64,000 nt of DNA from Rhizopus sp. PT2906. Its lineage: Eukaryota; Mucoromycota; Mucoromycetes; Mucorales; Rhizopodaceae. Each line of letters starts with the position of its first letter. Position 1 is the first letter of the stretch. A program made the translations under genes and the position numbers. The DNA lies in assembly GCA_025529335.1 (NCBI GenBank), contig JAMYHX010000021.1:1-64000 (forward strand), read 5' to 3'. Positions 10,569-20,427 of this stretch are shown here, piece by piece. The notes beneath the pieces are model-generated. The model did no database searches. It saw only the letters and a list, made by a program, of their open reading frames with translations, and had not been told where the DNA came from.

Positions 10569-11768
10569 ATGAAAGCGGAGAGGATTTTGAATGATCTTGA
10601 CCTTATTAATCAAGGTGACCGTCAAGCAAAGAAATGTGCTGTTCTCCTTGAAAGACAAAGAAGCCCTAGGCTTTGTTCCTCGTCGCTTGCATTCCCCTTC
10701 TAGTGGTGTGCCATCCATATCCAAACCAGCTGCACAACTCCTTCCTGCAAGTAATCCAGCTTCTGAAGTTTCTGTTGCCACCTCCGCTGCTTCCAACAAG
10801 CCAACTACCATTAATATCAAGGCACCTATGAGCAAAGTAGAAGATGAGGAACCAGAAGAAGGTGAAATGGCTGACCCATCTACATCTCATAAAATTCAGC
10901 AAGCATGCTCAAGCCATGTGAGCATGCCTTCATACTTCAAACCCGATGAAGCACATGATAATGAATCTCTCTCTGGTTCTATGGCCAAAGGTATTTCTGC
11001 TAATCCTACAGCAGCACCAGCAAAGAGGGTGTTGTCTGCCACTGCTCCTAACGCAAATGTAATGGAACAGCTTAAAATATTTACTATAATGTAAGTATTT
11101 TTATACATATCACTTTTATTCATACTAATATTCTCTAACTTAGGTTTCGCAACCTGGCCCACGCCTACAAGCAACGAGGTGATGGTGAACAAGACAACCT
11201 GGTTTCTGCCTTGAATCATCTTCATGCTCTTTGTGACTATATTGTTAGTTACTACTACAAGGAGAAACAAAACCCAGATGCGGCATCGTCTGAATCCCAT
11301 GCGGCCTGGAAGCCTTTACTTCTTCTTGGTGATATTCTTCTGGACAAGCTTCAAACCCAGGAGCAATATCTCTTGTATGGTATCTGCCTCCGCCTGATGT
11401 CTATGGTGCGCTTCCGTATCTTCATCAAGATGCAAGATGAAGTCCGAGGCGTTCTGGTCAGACACTTGTAAGCTCCTTCGGTAAGGGGCGATCATCAATG
11501 CATCAAGATGTCGTACGACCTGCTGGAGGAATACGAGCGAGCTATGGCCATAAGCACCTCCTCGGAGAAATACTTCAACTACAGGGTAATGGCCAGCAAG
11601 TTGCCATCGACTTTCAAGCAGGTGTGCATCAATGACAACTTACTATCTGGTATAACTATTGGCGGGGAGGCTGGCGTACAAGTGTCACCAATGTTTCCAT
11701 TTCATGTAAACGCCAGTCTCCTACATGGTACAATTTGCACCAAATGCATCCTCAGTGAGTTCATGTAG
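10569..11768 (+). pseudogene. AF4/AFF-like C-terminal domain protein, interrupted by frameshift and stop
   Basis: An ATG at 10569 opens MKAERILNDLDLINQGDRQ. A change of frame near 10660 is then needed to enter a long Ser/Pro/Ala-rich segment with an acidic patch (EDEEPEEGEMADP). A clear intron at about 11092-11143 leads to a helical domain (FRNLAHAYKQRGDGEQDN, ALNHLHALCDYIVSYYYKEK, YGICLRLMSMVRFRIFIK). A TAA at 11469-11471 ends it. The same frame continues with YDLLEEYERAMAISTSSEKYFNYR to 11766. The helical part resembles in outline the C-terminal homology domain of AF4/AFF proteins, scaffolds of the super elongation complex; S. pombe Ebp1 is a fungal relative. This is inference from helix pattern only. 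It may be a pseudogene, or a live gene ending at 11471 with an unrecognised 5' exon. Confidence 0.4.
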
Positions 11769-11771
11769 TCA

Positions 11772-12437
11772 ATTAATGTGAATTCCAGCTTTATCGACGA
11801 CACGGACGACTATATGTAAATAAATCTTAAAAAGTACTTGGAGTATTCATTTATTTGATGTACGCATATGATGATGTCACATTTAAAGAAAGAGTTGATT
11901 ATATTATATACATGTTTATAATTACATTTGTAGAAATTGAAAGGGTCTTGGTTTTTTTATCCTTTGTGAATTGTTCTCATGAGAATCCATTGACACATCC
12001 TCCGTTTCATCAAAGATGCTTCTTTTTGTAAAATAGAGAAACTGTTTTCTAATAACGGTATATTTGATCCATAAAGGCTATAAAGCTATTAATAGTCTGC
12101 ACTAATAAGTATAGTATGTATACATGCCTTGGTTGACTTGCTTATGATTTCATCAAGATGGAGACAAAATAAGTGTGTCAAGCTTAATTTCGCTTGCTAT
12201 CTCCTGTGATGTACATTCTTTGCCCTTTTGGAGCTGGAAATCTTGTCGTATATAATGGTTATATATGCTTTGAAGTATTTCGCTACTTCAGCTTCTGGGC
12301 TATCACTGTTTCGTCGGTAAACACTTTCTGCTGGAAGATCTCTTTTGACTTTTGCAGTGTTTACTTCCTTTTTGAATCCATTTAAGCACCGCATGAAAAT
12401 AAAATCTTTTTTTTTTCTTTTAGATCTAGATCACCTA
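11772..12437. other. Intergenic region upstream of the MutY gene
   Basis: No supported gene. A short frame at 12194-12385 is hydrophobic and lacks family features. An in-frame T-rich tract directly precedes the MutY start codon. Confidence 0.5.
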
Positions 12438-14412
12438 ATGGCATCAGTTGATATTGAAGAATGTGTACAGAGCAAGCGACTTCATCACTCAAATGAGTAT
12501 CACTCAGTCTCAGATGAAGAAAGACTTGATATTCAGTGTGACCTATTAAAATGGTATCAACTTGAAAAAAGAACAAACATGCCTTGGAGGAAGCCGACAA
12601 ACAAAGACTGCGATATAGAAGTATGCTTTTATATTTATGTATTTGACCTATACCTAAACATTCATATATATATCTATAGACATTGGCTCAGAGAGCTTAT
12701 GAGGGTATGTTGTGTACATATATACACATATGCGTATACATGTATATTAATCCAAATACATATAGTTTGGGTGAGCGAGATCATGCTTCAACAGGTACCA
12801 ACAATATTATAATACTTACACAGTTAAATAACATACCTAACCACCAAGAATGAATATAAATAGACACAAGTAGCTACAGTCATAGACTATTACAACAGAT
12901 GGATGGAGGCGTTTCCAACCATAAGGGATTTGGCTAGTGCAGACATTGAACAAGTAAACACGTTGTGGGCAGGACTTGGTTATTATTCACGAGCTAAGCG
13001 ATTATGGGAGGGTGCAAAGAAGATTGTCGAAAAGTTTAATGGTATATTACCAAATAATGCACGAGAACTGCAACAAGAAGTTCCAGGAGTGGGAAGATAT
13101 ACGGCTGGCGCAATCGCGTCTATTGTCTACGGAGAGGCAACGCCTGTCGTAGATGGAAATGTCATTCGAGTCTTGGCTAGATGGCGAGCTATTCATGCAG
13201 ATCCTAAAAAGGCAAAGACAATTGAATTATTTTGGCAAGTATAAGGTGCTACGCTATTTATCATGATCATCTAATCCTTTGTTTTTAGGGAAATAGCTGG
13301 AAGCATTGTTCCTGAATCAAATCCTGGTGATTTCAATCAAGCTATGATGGAACTAGGAGCTCGTGTTTGTGTTCCTCAGAATCCAAATTGTGATCAGTGT
13401 CCGATTAAGAAACATTGTCGAGCATCAAATCAACTACAAGTATACAAGAATCTAGCAAAGCATGGATTTTTCAATGAAAAGAAGAGAAAACATGCATCCA
13501 TCAGTCACGGTAATAAGATGCATTTCTATATTATTCCAATGTATATATTTACCATAACTTGCCTTACAGAGTGCACTATATGTGATGAAATACAATCTGA
13601 TCTTACCGAAGATGACGCTTATTCAGTGACAAGGTAATTTGTAAAAACAATAAAACGAAAAAACGTTCTAAAACACGGCAACAAATGATAGATACCCTTT
13701 AAAGGTAGAAAAGAAGCCACCGAGAGATGAAGGTAAATCTAAATCTTGATCTTTACCATTTGGCCTAAACTATGTCATATAGAATGTGCAGTGAGTATTG
13801 TAGAGCGTATCACTTCAAAAGGGCCTCTTTATCTTATATCCAAGAGACCAGAGACAGGTACATATTCATATCTATGTATAAATACCTGATTAATACCCAT
13901 ATATATATATATATATTCATAGGCTTGCTTGCGGGCCTTTGGGAGTTTCCAAGTCTTGAACTGTCGTCTCTGAATACAGATTATTTAGAAAGAAGTAGAC
14001 AAACGACAGAGTTTTTAAAGAAAAGATACGGCATTGAGCTCAATGATCCTAAAAGACATGATTTGGGCAACGTCATTCACTTGTTTTCTCATATCAGAAA
14101 GGTCTATCACGTAGAATGGATACAGTACAAGTCAGATGAGGAATTCATGGACACCGAAAGTGTTAAATGGGTAACTCTGGCTGAACTTGATAATGCCCCT
14201 ATACCAACTGCTTTGAAAAAGGCTCTAAGGCTTTTTGAGAAATCCAAGGTAAAAGAAACAAAATAGAATTGAAATCCGGTTTGCTTATGCTTAAAAAGAC
14301 AACTGCATCCTCGACTAAATTACAAAAGAACAAGACTATAAAGAAGACAACCGTAAAGAAAACAGTACAATCTGCAGCTATAAGTTCTTTTTTTACAGTG
14401 AAAAAGAAATAG
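12438..14412 (+). CDS. MUTYH: Adenine DNA glycosylase MutY/MUTYH
   Basis: Base excision repair enzyme that removes adenine mispaired with 8-oxoguanine. Ten exons join to exactly 482 codons plus stop: 12438-12620, 12680-12704, 12766-12794, 12864-13234, 13289-13509, 13570-13633, 13692-13732, 13783-13857, 13923-14248, 14299-14412. Visible: VWVSEIMLQQTQV with the catalytic Glu of the family, the helix-hairpin-helix VPGVGRYTAGAI with the following catalytic Asp in VVDGNVIRVLAR, and the iron-sulphur cluster C-x6-C-x2-C-x5-C (CVPQNPNCDQCPIKKHC). A C-terminal Nudix-like 8-oxoG recognition domain follows (LLAGLWEFPS, LFSHIRKVYHVEW). The last exon adds a Lys/Thr-rich tail ending SAAISSFFTVKKK, which resembles a PCNA-binding PIP box. 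Exons 2 and 3 are only 25 and 29 nt, and intron 4 starts with GC. Confidence 0.94.
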
Positions 14413-14426
14413 TATATAAACAAGTA

Positions 14427-15737
14427 TCACACATCATCATAGTCTTCGTCCCTTAATATATCTGCTCTTTCGTCATCGCTTGAAGATAAATCATCCTTTA
14501 ATTCCTTTATGTCGCTTGTTGTTGTTGTTTCTATTGCCTTGTTCGCTTCACTTGTACCCAGAAAGTCATCCAGATCTCCTTTATTTTCATCTACCAGTTG
14601 CAATTGTTCTAACGATGTTTGAACAGATGTCATGTTTCTACGATCTAATAGAATTATAAAAAAGAGCTCTGTATGATGATTGATTTGAAGCTTTACTGTA
14701 TAATGAAGATATTTCAGTTTCCCTTCTACGCTTATAGTCCTCTAGTTCAGCGTTAAATGTTGCTTCATACAATTCGAGTTTTTTCTTCTTTTGAATGCTC
14801 TCATATTCTTCATACTCCTTTTTTAATTTGTTCTCTTTTTCTACTAGTAGAGCCCTTTACGTATATTTTGTCCACATGAATACAATAATACATAACGTTT
14901 TTAGTTTCCCTTACCGCCTTGCTGCTATTTCATTCATCAATTCCTTTTCTTCATTTTCTTTCCATTGTTCAAACTCTTTTATTTGATGCTCTCTATTAGC
15001 TTGATCTATCTGTTGCTCTAGTGCTGCCAACGTATTTATTAGATTCACTATATTATATATGTAAGTATACACCATCTTTTATATCAAGGCTTTTTTTTTC
15101 TTCTTCTTCTTTTTACGTGCAGTGTTTTGTATTTGTCCAATGCTTGTCTGTATTTCACGTAGATCGGCTTCGGAGTGTTCCAACTGTTGACAAACTGTAT
15201 AATGAAGTTCACCTGTGCGCTGCAATCGTCTCAATAGTTCATTGACTGCCTACAATGAGTTCAGTGTGTTTGAATGCGATCAAAAGGGAATGAAAAGTAT
15301 GTACTTTTTGTTTTCTATAATTAATCAAGTTGTTTTGATGAATCGTCTCCCAACCTTCTTCCAATTTCTGCATAGTTTGACGTGTTGCTTCAAGCTCTGT
15401 TATGGATGTTCTGCTTGATTGTTGTAAATCGATGCCATCGCTTTTTTAAATGTTAAATAATTTCAAAAGAATCTTTTGTTTTATATTACTTTGGTTCTGG
15501 ACGATTATGAATTAATGAGTTGATATTTGAAATCTCACTTTTAATGGCCTCCAGTCGATGAAGTCCAGTTCTTTCGATACTATAACTCGTCATTATCCAA
15601 TATCACATATATTATTTAAAACAATACCCTATAGAACTCGTGATTGAACTGATATTGAGTGATGCATTGGGGAAAATATTCTTAAACTGTTGAAACATTA
15701 AAAAAGATATGGACTTTTCATCTAAAACTGAGAACAT
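14427..15737 (-). CDS. Dysbindin-like protein (BLOC-1 subunit homologue)
   Basis: Dysbindin is a coiled-coil subunit of BLOC-1, which acts in endosome-to-lysosome-related sorting. The model starts at an ATG at 15737-15735 (MFSVLDEKSISFLMFQQF). An intron beginning at a GGTATT donor joins this to IERTGLHRLEAIKSEISN; three or more further introns follow. The middle is predicted coiled coil (EEGWETIHQNNLINYRKQK, LLRRLQRTGELHYTVCQQLE, QWKENEEKELMNEIAAR, KKKKLELYEATFNAELEDYK). The C-terminus reads MTSVQTSLEQLQLVDENKGDLDDFLGT and ends in an acidic Ser/Asp tail. The order of coiled coil, KAEL/FNAEL helix, then LEQL..LD..LDDFL matches animal dysbindin. Exon limits in the middle are less sure. It is convergent with MutY, with only about 14 bp between stops. 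Confidence 0.68.
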
Positions 15738-16008
15738 TTTGAGTACCTTTTGGCTGAGTTTGACTGTAAGTTTATGCTCTTTTAGAAGCAAGTTTTGACA
15801 TGGTTGATATGAATCATAATAATACTTTATAACTGAAAATATTCTTTGACAACATTAAATCACATATTTATTTGACGTAATACTATTCACATCAAAAGGA
15901 AGGGAAGACGCAAAAGGGCTTTGTAAGTAGTAACAAAGGGAGGTTTATTTTTTATATCTCAGCTTTTTCTCATATCTTTATCTTTTTCTTTTCTATTTCT
16001 TTTAATCA

Positions 16009-17418
16009 ATGTTGATAAACTTTAATAGAGGACAGCCCTCACTTGATATACTTCCCACCGAACTCTTTCTCAAGTCAACCCAACAATTATTTAGTGAAGT
16101 TAATGCAGCCGAAGACGTATTACAGGTATAACAATTAAATTAAATAAAAACAAATATATTGACTTTCTTGTCAGTATGGACCAGAATTAGGTCATCCAGA
16201 ATTTCTTGATAATTTAGCCAAGTTTTTGACCAAGGAATATCAAATGCCTGTATCAAGGTTTATTTCCCTCCCTTCTTTGCCTGATTAATTCTCTATTTTA
16301 ATATTAAACTCAACTTTTAGTAAGCAATTATGTGTCACCCCCGGCGCGTCTCTATCACTTCAACATATTCTCTCTATACTTACACGTCCAGATGCTCAGA
16401 CTAAATACGTCTACTTACAGGATCCAACTTATTTTTTGGTTTTTGATATTTTCCTCGATTTAGGATACCGCCGTGATCAATTTGTCAGCATTCCTGAAGA
16501 AGGCGAAGATGGTATGGATATAGACGTGTTGGAAGATCACCTTCGTTGTCATTGTAGGGTGCAGAATGGTGGAAGAGAAAGAGATTCGATGGTATTTGAT
16601 TCTGTGCTCTATTGTGTGCCCAGTCATGCCAATCCAACTGGATCTATTTTATCAAGCGAGAAAAGAAAAAGATTGGTTGATCTTGGCAGAAAATACAACA
16701 TGCTGATCGTATGTGACGATGTTTATGACGCATTAACCTATGAAGGGCCTGTACCTAAGCGTCTTGTTGCGTATGACCTAGAGGAACCTAAAGAAAAACA
16801 TGTCGTTATTAGTAATGGATCATTTTCAAAACTACTCTCACCTGGGGCAAGAGTTGGATGGATTGAGGCAGATAGTGCCATCATTAAGCAATTGGGTGAT
16901 AGGTAAAGGGTTTGAAGTACAAGATAGATACTCATTATCCCTTTTAGTGGCTCATTCAAATCTGGAGGTTCACCTGCTTATCTGTGTAAGATTAAAGAAA
17001 AAAAAATGCAATGGAAACACTCACTAACAGCTATGTAGCAAGCCAAATTATAAACACAATGATGAAGCAGGATGTATTACATCATCATGTTGCATACATA
17101 CGAGAGGTACTCAGTGACCGACTTCATAATGGACTTTGGCATCCTATACAGAAGCATCTAGTTCCACTCGGTTGTCGTGTTACCATTAAACCCAAAGGAG
17201 GATATTTTGTCTGGCTTACTCTTCCTTTCAGTACCGATAAACTTATAGACATCATACAAACTCACAAGATAGAATTACAAGTAGGCGCCGGGACGCTCTT
17301 TAACGTAAAAAAGAACGTAGACTGTGATGTTCGTCTATGCTTTGCTCATTATGACACAAGCACCCTGCAAGAAGGTGTCGATCGTTTAAAAAAGGCAATT
17401 TTAATAGGTCTTACATAA
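16009..17418 (+). CDS. PLP-dependent class I/II aminotransferase (fold type I)
   Basis: Cytosolic-type aminotransferase, probably of the aromatic/2-aminoadipate (LysN/Aro8-like) group; the substrate cannot be told from sequence. The ATG at 16009 opens MLINFNRGQPSLDILPTELF. Introns at about 16125, 16259, 16904 and 16988 keep the frame. Family features: YGPELGHPEFLDNLAKFL, VTPGASLSLQHIL, YCVPSHANPTG (Asn and Pro contacting PLP), LIVCDDVYDALTYE (Asp binding the pyridine nitrogen), SNGSFSKLLSPGARVGW (Lys is the Schiff-base residue), GGYFVWLTLP and DVRLCFAHYD (Arg binding the substrate carboxylate). About 420 residues, a normal length. No targeting peptide is evident. Confidence 0.88.
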
Positions 17419-17548
17419 AGTTCATACTGTACCACTTATATAAGATCTGTTCATTTACCTTGACACAATTGGGTTTTACTGAAAAAAAGATAGAATACAT
17501 TCTTTTTTTTTTATACACATAATTAAAAGTACATTTACATAAATTAAG

Positions 17549-18121
17549 TTACATTACTTGTATGCTTGGAGAAGATGGACGCATAGAGTTCATAAAGAGG
17601 GAATCAATCCAATTCGTAGCAGGCAATTGTTCACTTGTCGAAGAAGAAGAAGAAGAAGAAGAAGCCAACATGACGGCCTTGTCTGGAGTATAAAGAGGAA
17701 TTGGTAAAAGATCAGACGCTTGAATTTTTTGTTTTGGTGCTTTCTTTGGTCGCTTCTGATTTGTCTTGGTTCGTTCGATTGAGTGTTTAGTTTGAGGAGG
17801 TATACCTGAAGTTACCATTGCCTTTTCCTCGAGCTGTTGTTCAAGTTTTGTTGCGTATGCCTTGATCTTTATATTTTCTTCACGTAAATGTTCAAGCTCG
17901 ATCTTTAATTGTTCCATAAACATAACCTTTTCTTCAAGCTCTTTGACATATTTCTGCTTCCTTTCTCGAAAAGCTTTTTGTGCAGCTCGATTTTGCTCAG
18001 CGCGCTTGGTGTATGCCTTTGGTGGAGGTCCAGGACGCTTTCTATAATAATAATCATTTGAAGCTTGGAAATCGCACAGTAGATGTTCAATAGAGGGTAC
18101 CAAAGAGGCATTAGAATTCAT
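17549..18121 (-). CDS. bZIP transcription factor of the Yap/Pap1 type, lacking the cysteine-rich domains
   Basis: Predicted DNA-binding dimer. A single frame of 190 residues from the ATG at 18121. The basic region at about residues 38-57 reads KRAEQNRAAQKAFRERKQKY and carries the NxxAQxxFR signature that defines the fungal Yap/Pap1 family. Heptad hydrophobics follow for four to five turns (LEEKVMFMEQLKIELEHLRE). Downstream are a Lys-rich segment (KKAPKQKIQ) and a run of eight Ser. The protein has a single Cys (residue 15 area), so the redox-sensing Cys-rich domains of Yap1 and Pap1 are absent. I infer a regulator not controlled by that oxidative switch. It is convergent with the aminotransferase gene. 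Confidence 0.88.
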   Translation of the reverse strand: MNSNASLVPSIEHLLCDFQASNDYYYRKRPGPPPKAYTKRAEQNRAAQKAFRERKQKYVKELEEKVMFMEQLKIELEHLREENIKIKAYATKLEQQLEEKAMVTSGIPPQTKHSIERTKTNQKRPKKAPKQKIQASDLLPIPLYTPDKAVMLASSSSSSSSTSEQLPATNWIDSLFMNSMRPSSPSIQVM

Positions 18122-18891
18122 AGGTTGGTTGTCTTTTTTAATAGAAAGGAATTAGTGACAGATACAAGATGTAAATAATATATATGTGTACCAGAATAAA
18201 TATATTCAGTAGTTGAAAATGATGTACATTTGTTGTGATAAGATACTATAGTTTTTGTTCTTAGCTATATTAAAAAGAGAGATAATGACTATATGTACCA
18301 TCAAATAACGTATCCAAGCAACTTGAGCCAGAAGAGTATGATTGAGGGGAGAGGATATGCATCTGCTTCTTGCCTTAATAATAAAAAAAAAAAAACAAAG
18401 AACAGAAAAAAAAAGGGATTTCATTCTTATATAATATCAAAAGGGTTCAGTACTATCTTTACCCTCAGGGTTCCCCCCATTCAAATTTATTTGTGTGTGG
18501 GTAGAGTGATACATGGTCTGGTGATATTGAACTATATAAAGAAGTTGAAGCACATGGATCACAGCCTTTTTCACTTTTTATAATGCAATCAGGTTTATTC
18601 GTGTAAGCGTATAGTTTTATTGATTAACCAAAAATGAATCGTTTATCGATTTCGGGGGACCTTATTGCCTTGAGAGCGCGGAGACAGTATGGTGATGATG
18701 TGTGTGTATCTGGTGACCCTTTGAGCTACTGTACTCCTGATGACTCTTACCGAACCCTGTTCGGTACGATGTATAAGAAATAATGAAAAAGGGTCTTTAG
18801 ATAAGGGGAGCATTTTTAATAATAAACAAATATTGAATTATATGTTGTGTTTAATTACTGAAGAATCAGGCACTATTACACAAATCGGACC
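18122..18891. other. Intergenic region between the bZIP gene and the next minus-strand gene
   Basis: No supported gene; frames present overlap poly-A tracts or lie antisense. A tract of pyrimidine/AT-rich DNA upstream of the bZIP start (18122-18250) is the likely promoter. Confidence 0.5.
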
Positions 18892-19590
18892 TTACAGCAT
18901 TATGTCAATCACTTCATCGCTATCTTCAAGCGTGCTCTCGGGATACCGTTCTGGAACATCCAATGAGTTTTTTGACTCATGCACAATAGTATGGTTCACT
19001 GACTTTTTATCCTCAAGCAGTTCATCAAACACAATGATGTTGGGTTCGCCATCATCACTGCTGTTGGCTTCACTGGATGAGGCAAGCATATTCTCTAGTA
19101 ATCTTCGTCTATGTAATGCTCTTTTTCGTTTGCTTATATTTTTGACTTGATTACTGCCCCCCCTTGATTTTGACGGTCTTAGCTCGGGCTTTGGTAATAA
19201 CGATGATGTTGGTGTGGTACGTGTATGACGATAACGATGGCGATGACTGGTTGCTTTATTATCGTTGTGTGATACGTCCTTGGCCATTTGATTTTGATGA
19301 ATGCATGTGTCTACATAAGATAGAATATGTTCAAGTTGATTCACCGCCAATTGACTTAAATCGATTTCCACTTCATCTTCTTCTCCTTCTTCGCGCTCTA
19401 TGGCCGCTAAAATACCAGGTAACTGAGTAGGATCCAGATGATGTGTGACCCTGTACATAATTATATTTTCCAATCGCTGTCTATCCAACGGTTGTTCTCC
19501 AGAATGCTCTGAAGATGATTCAGATATTGAGGAATCGCTGTAGAATGATAATGAAGATATTGAACTTCTTCTTTGTGGTGCTTCTGTCAT
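18892..19590 (-). CDS. Conserved-looking hypothetical protein, Ser-rich with a helical mid-region
   Basis: A single frame of 232 residues from the ATG at 19590. The N-terminal 35 residues are Ser-rich (SSISSLSFYSDSSISESSSE). Next comes an ordered helical block (DRQRLENIIMYRVTHHLDPT, LPGILAAIEREEGE, EIDLSQLAVNQLEHILSYVD) that recalls NET-type helical domains, where a hydrophobic/acidic strip precedes LDxLxxxxLxxLxxYV. A His/Arg-rich stretch and a basic ISKRKRALHRRRLLE segment (possible nuclear signal) follow. The acidic C-terminus is D/E-rich. I do not assign a function; a nuclear protein is the simplest reading. Confidence 0.6.
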   Translation of the reverse strand: MTEAPQRRSSISSLSFYSDSSISESSSEHSGEQPLDRQRLENIIMYRVTHHLDPTQLPGILAAIEREEGEEDEVEIDLSQLAVNQLEHILSYVDTCIHQNQMAKDVSHNDNKATSHRHRYRHTRTTPTSSLLPKPELRPSKSRGGSNQVKNISKRKRALHRRRLLENMLASSSEANSSDDGEPNIIVFDELLEDKKSVNHTIVHESKNSLDVPERYPESTLEDSDEVIDIML

Positions 19591-19604
19591 ATTTACAAGG
19601 AATA

Positions 19605-19636
<32 letters not shown>

Positions 19637-20427
19637 AGACAAGTGTAGCTGTGCGCATGGCGTTTTGAAAAAATTACTAATGGATCTCAAAGTATGCTGC
19701 GGTCAATGTTGATTTATTTCAAGTACTTTTTTATGCAATTTCTCTGGTTTGTATTTCAGAAACAAGTCTTGTAAGGGAAAGAGTAAATTGTGGCGTAGTT
19801 AAGGACTGTATCTTATTGAGAGTATCATATTTGTTAAAGCCCATTACGAATCTATAGCGTCTGTCCCTTTGTATTGTCTGCTTCATGTATTTAATTGATT
19901 ATAAATAATAAAAGGAGAATGGTTTATGGCAATTGAATATAATAGAAAGAAAGGGGAAAATATAAGGAGGAGGAATTGGGTCATAAGCTATCAAATTATC
20001 ACTCCTCCTCTTGTTGCTTCGAGCAATTGAGCTTTTTCTAATTGAGAAATTAAAATAATAGAAAATGTACTCCTAAAAGATGAATATTTACTGCAGTAAA
20101 AAAAAAAAAAAGGTTTAATGCTACATGCAGGAGACTTTTATGTAGAAAAAGGAGAATATACTGTTTAGCTATATAGAGTAATTCAGCATACGTTGGATGG
20201 CACTCTACCAAGCCTAATTAATTAAAGTAATCGGCAATAGAGCTCGAAATGAGATCGTCATGCACGTAATTTCTTTCTATAGGCAAGCATTTGACATACA
20301 AAAATAGAACACAAGGAGTACGACATAGCGATCTCCCTCTTTCTATCTCTCCTCTTTGGCCAAGATATATAAAGTGCACTCTTTTTTTTCTAATCACCAG
20401 TAGTCAACAACTAGTCTATTACTAAAA
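19591..20427. other. Intergenic region with promoter of the acidic secreted protein gene
   Basis: No gene is seen. Poly-purine tracts lie at 19605-19640 next to the divergent gene start. A poly-A run lies at 20098-20112. The right end holds the TATA-like element listed separately. Confidence 0.5.
20366..20373 (+). promoter_or_regulatory. TATA-box-like element
   Basis: TATATAAA lies 62 bp before the ATG at 20428, in a pyrimidine-rich setting followed by a T run and CAACAACTAG-type leader. Position and sequence fit a strong TATA promoter for the secreted acidic protein gene. Confidence 0.5.

Noticed and set aside
11211..11768. A spliced intron bypassing the TAA at 11469
   Set aside because: No GT-AG pair of plausible intron length around the stop keeps the reading frame; the only in-phase option is 18 nt, too short.
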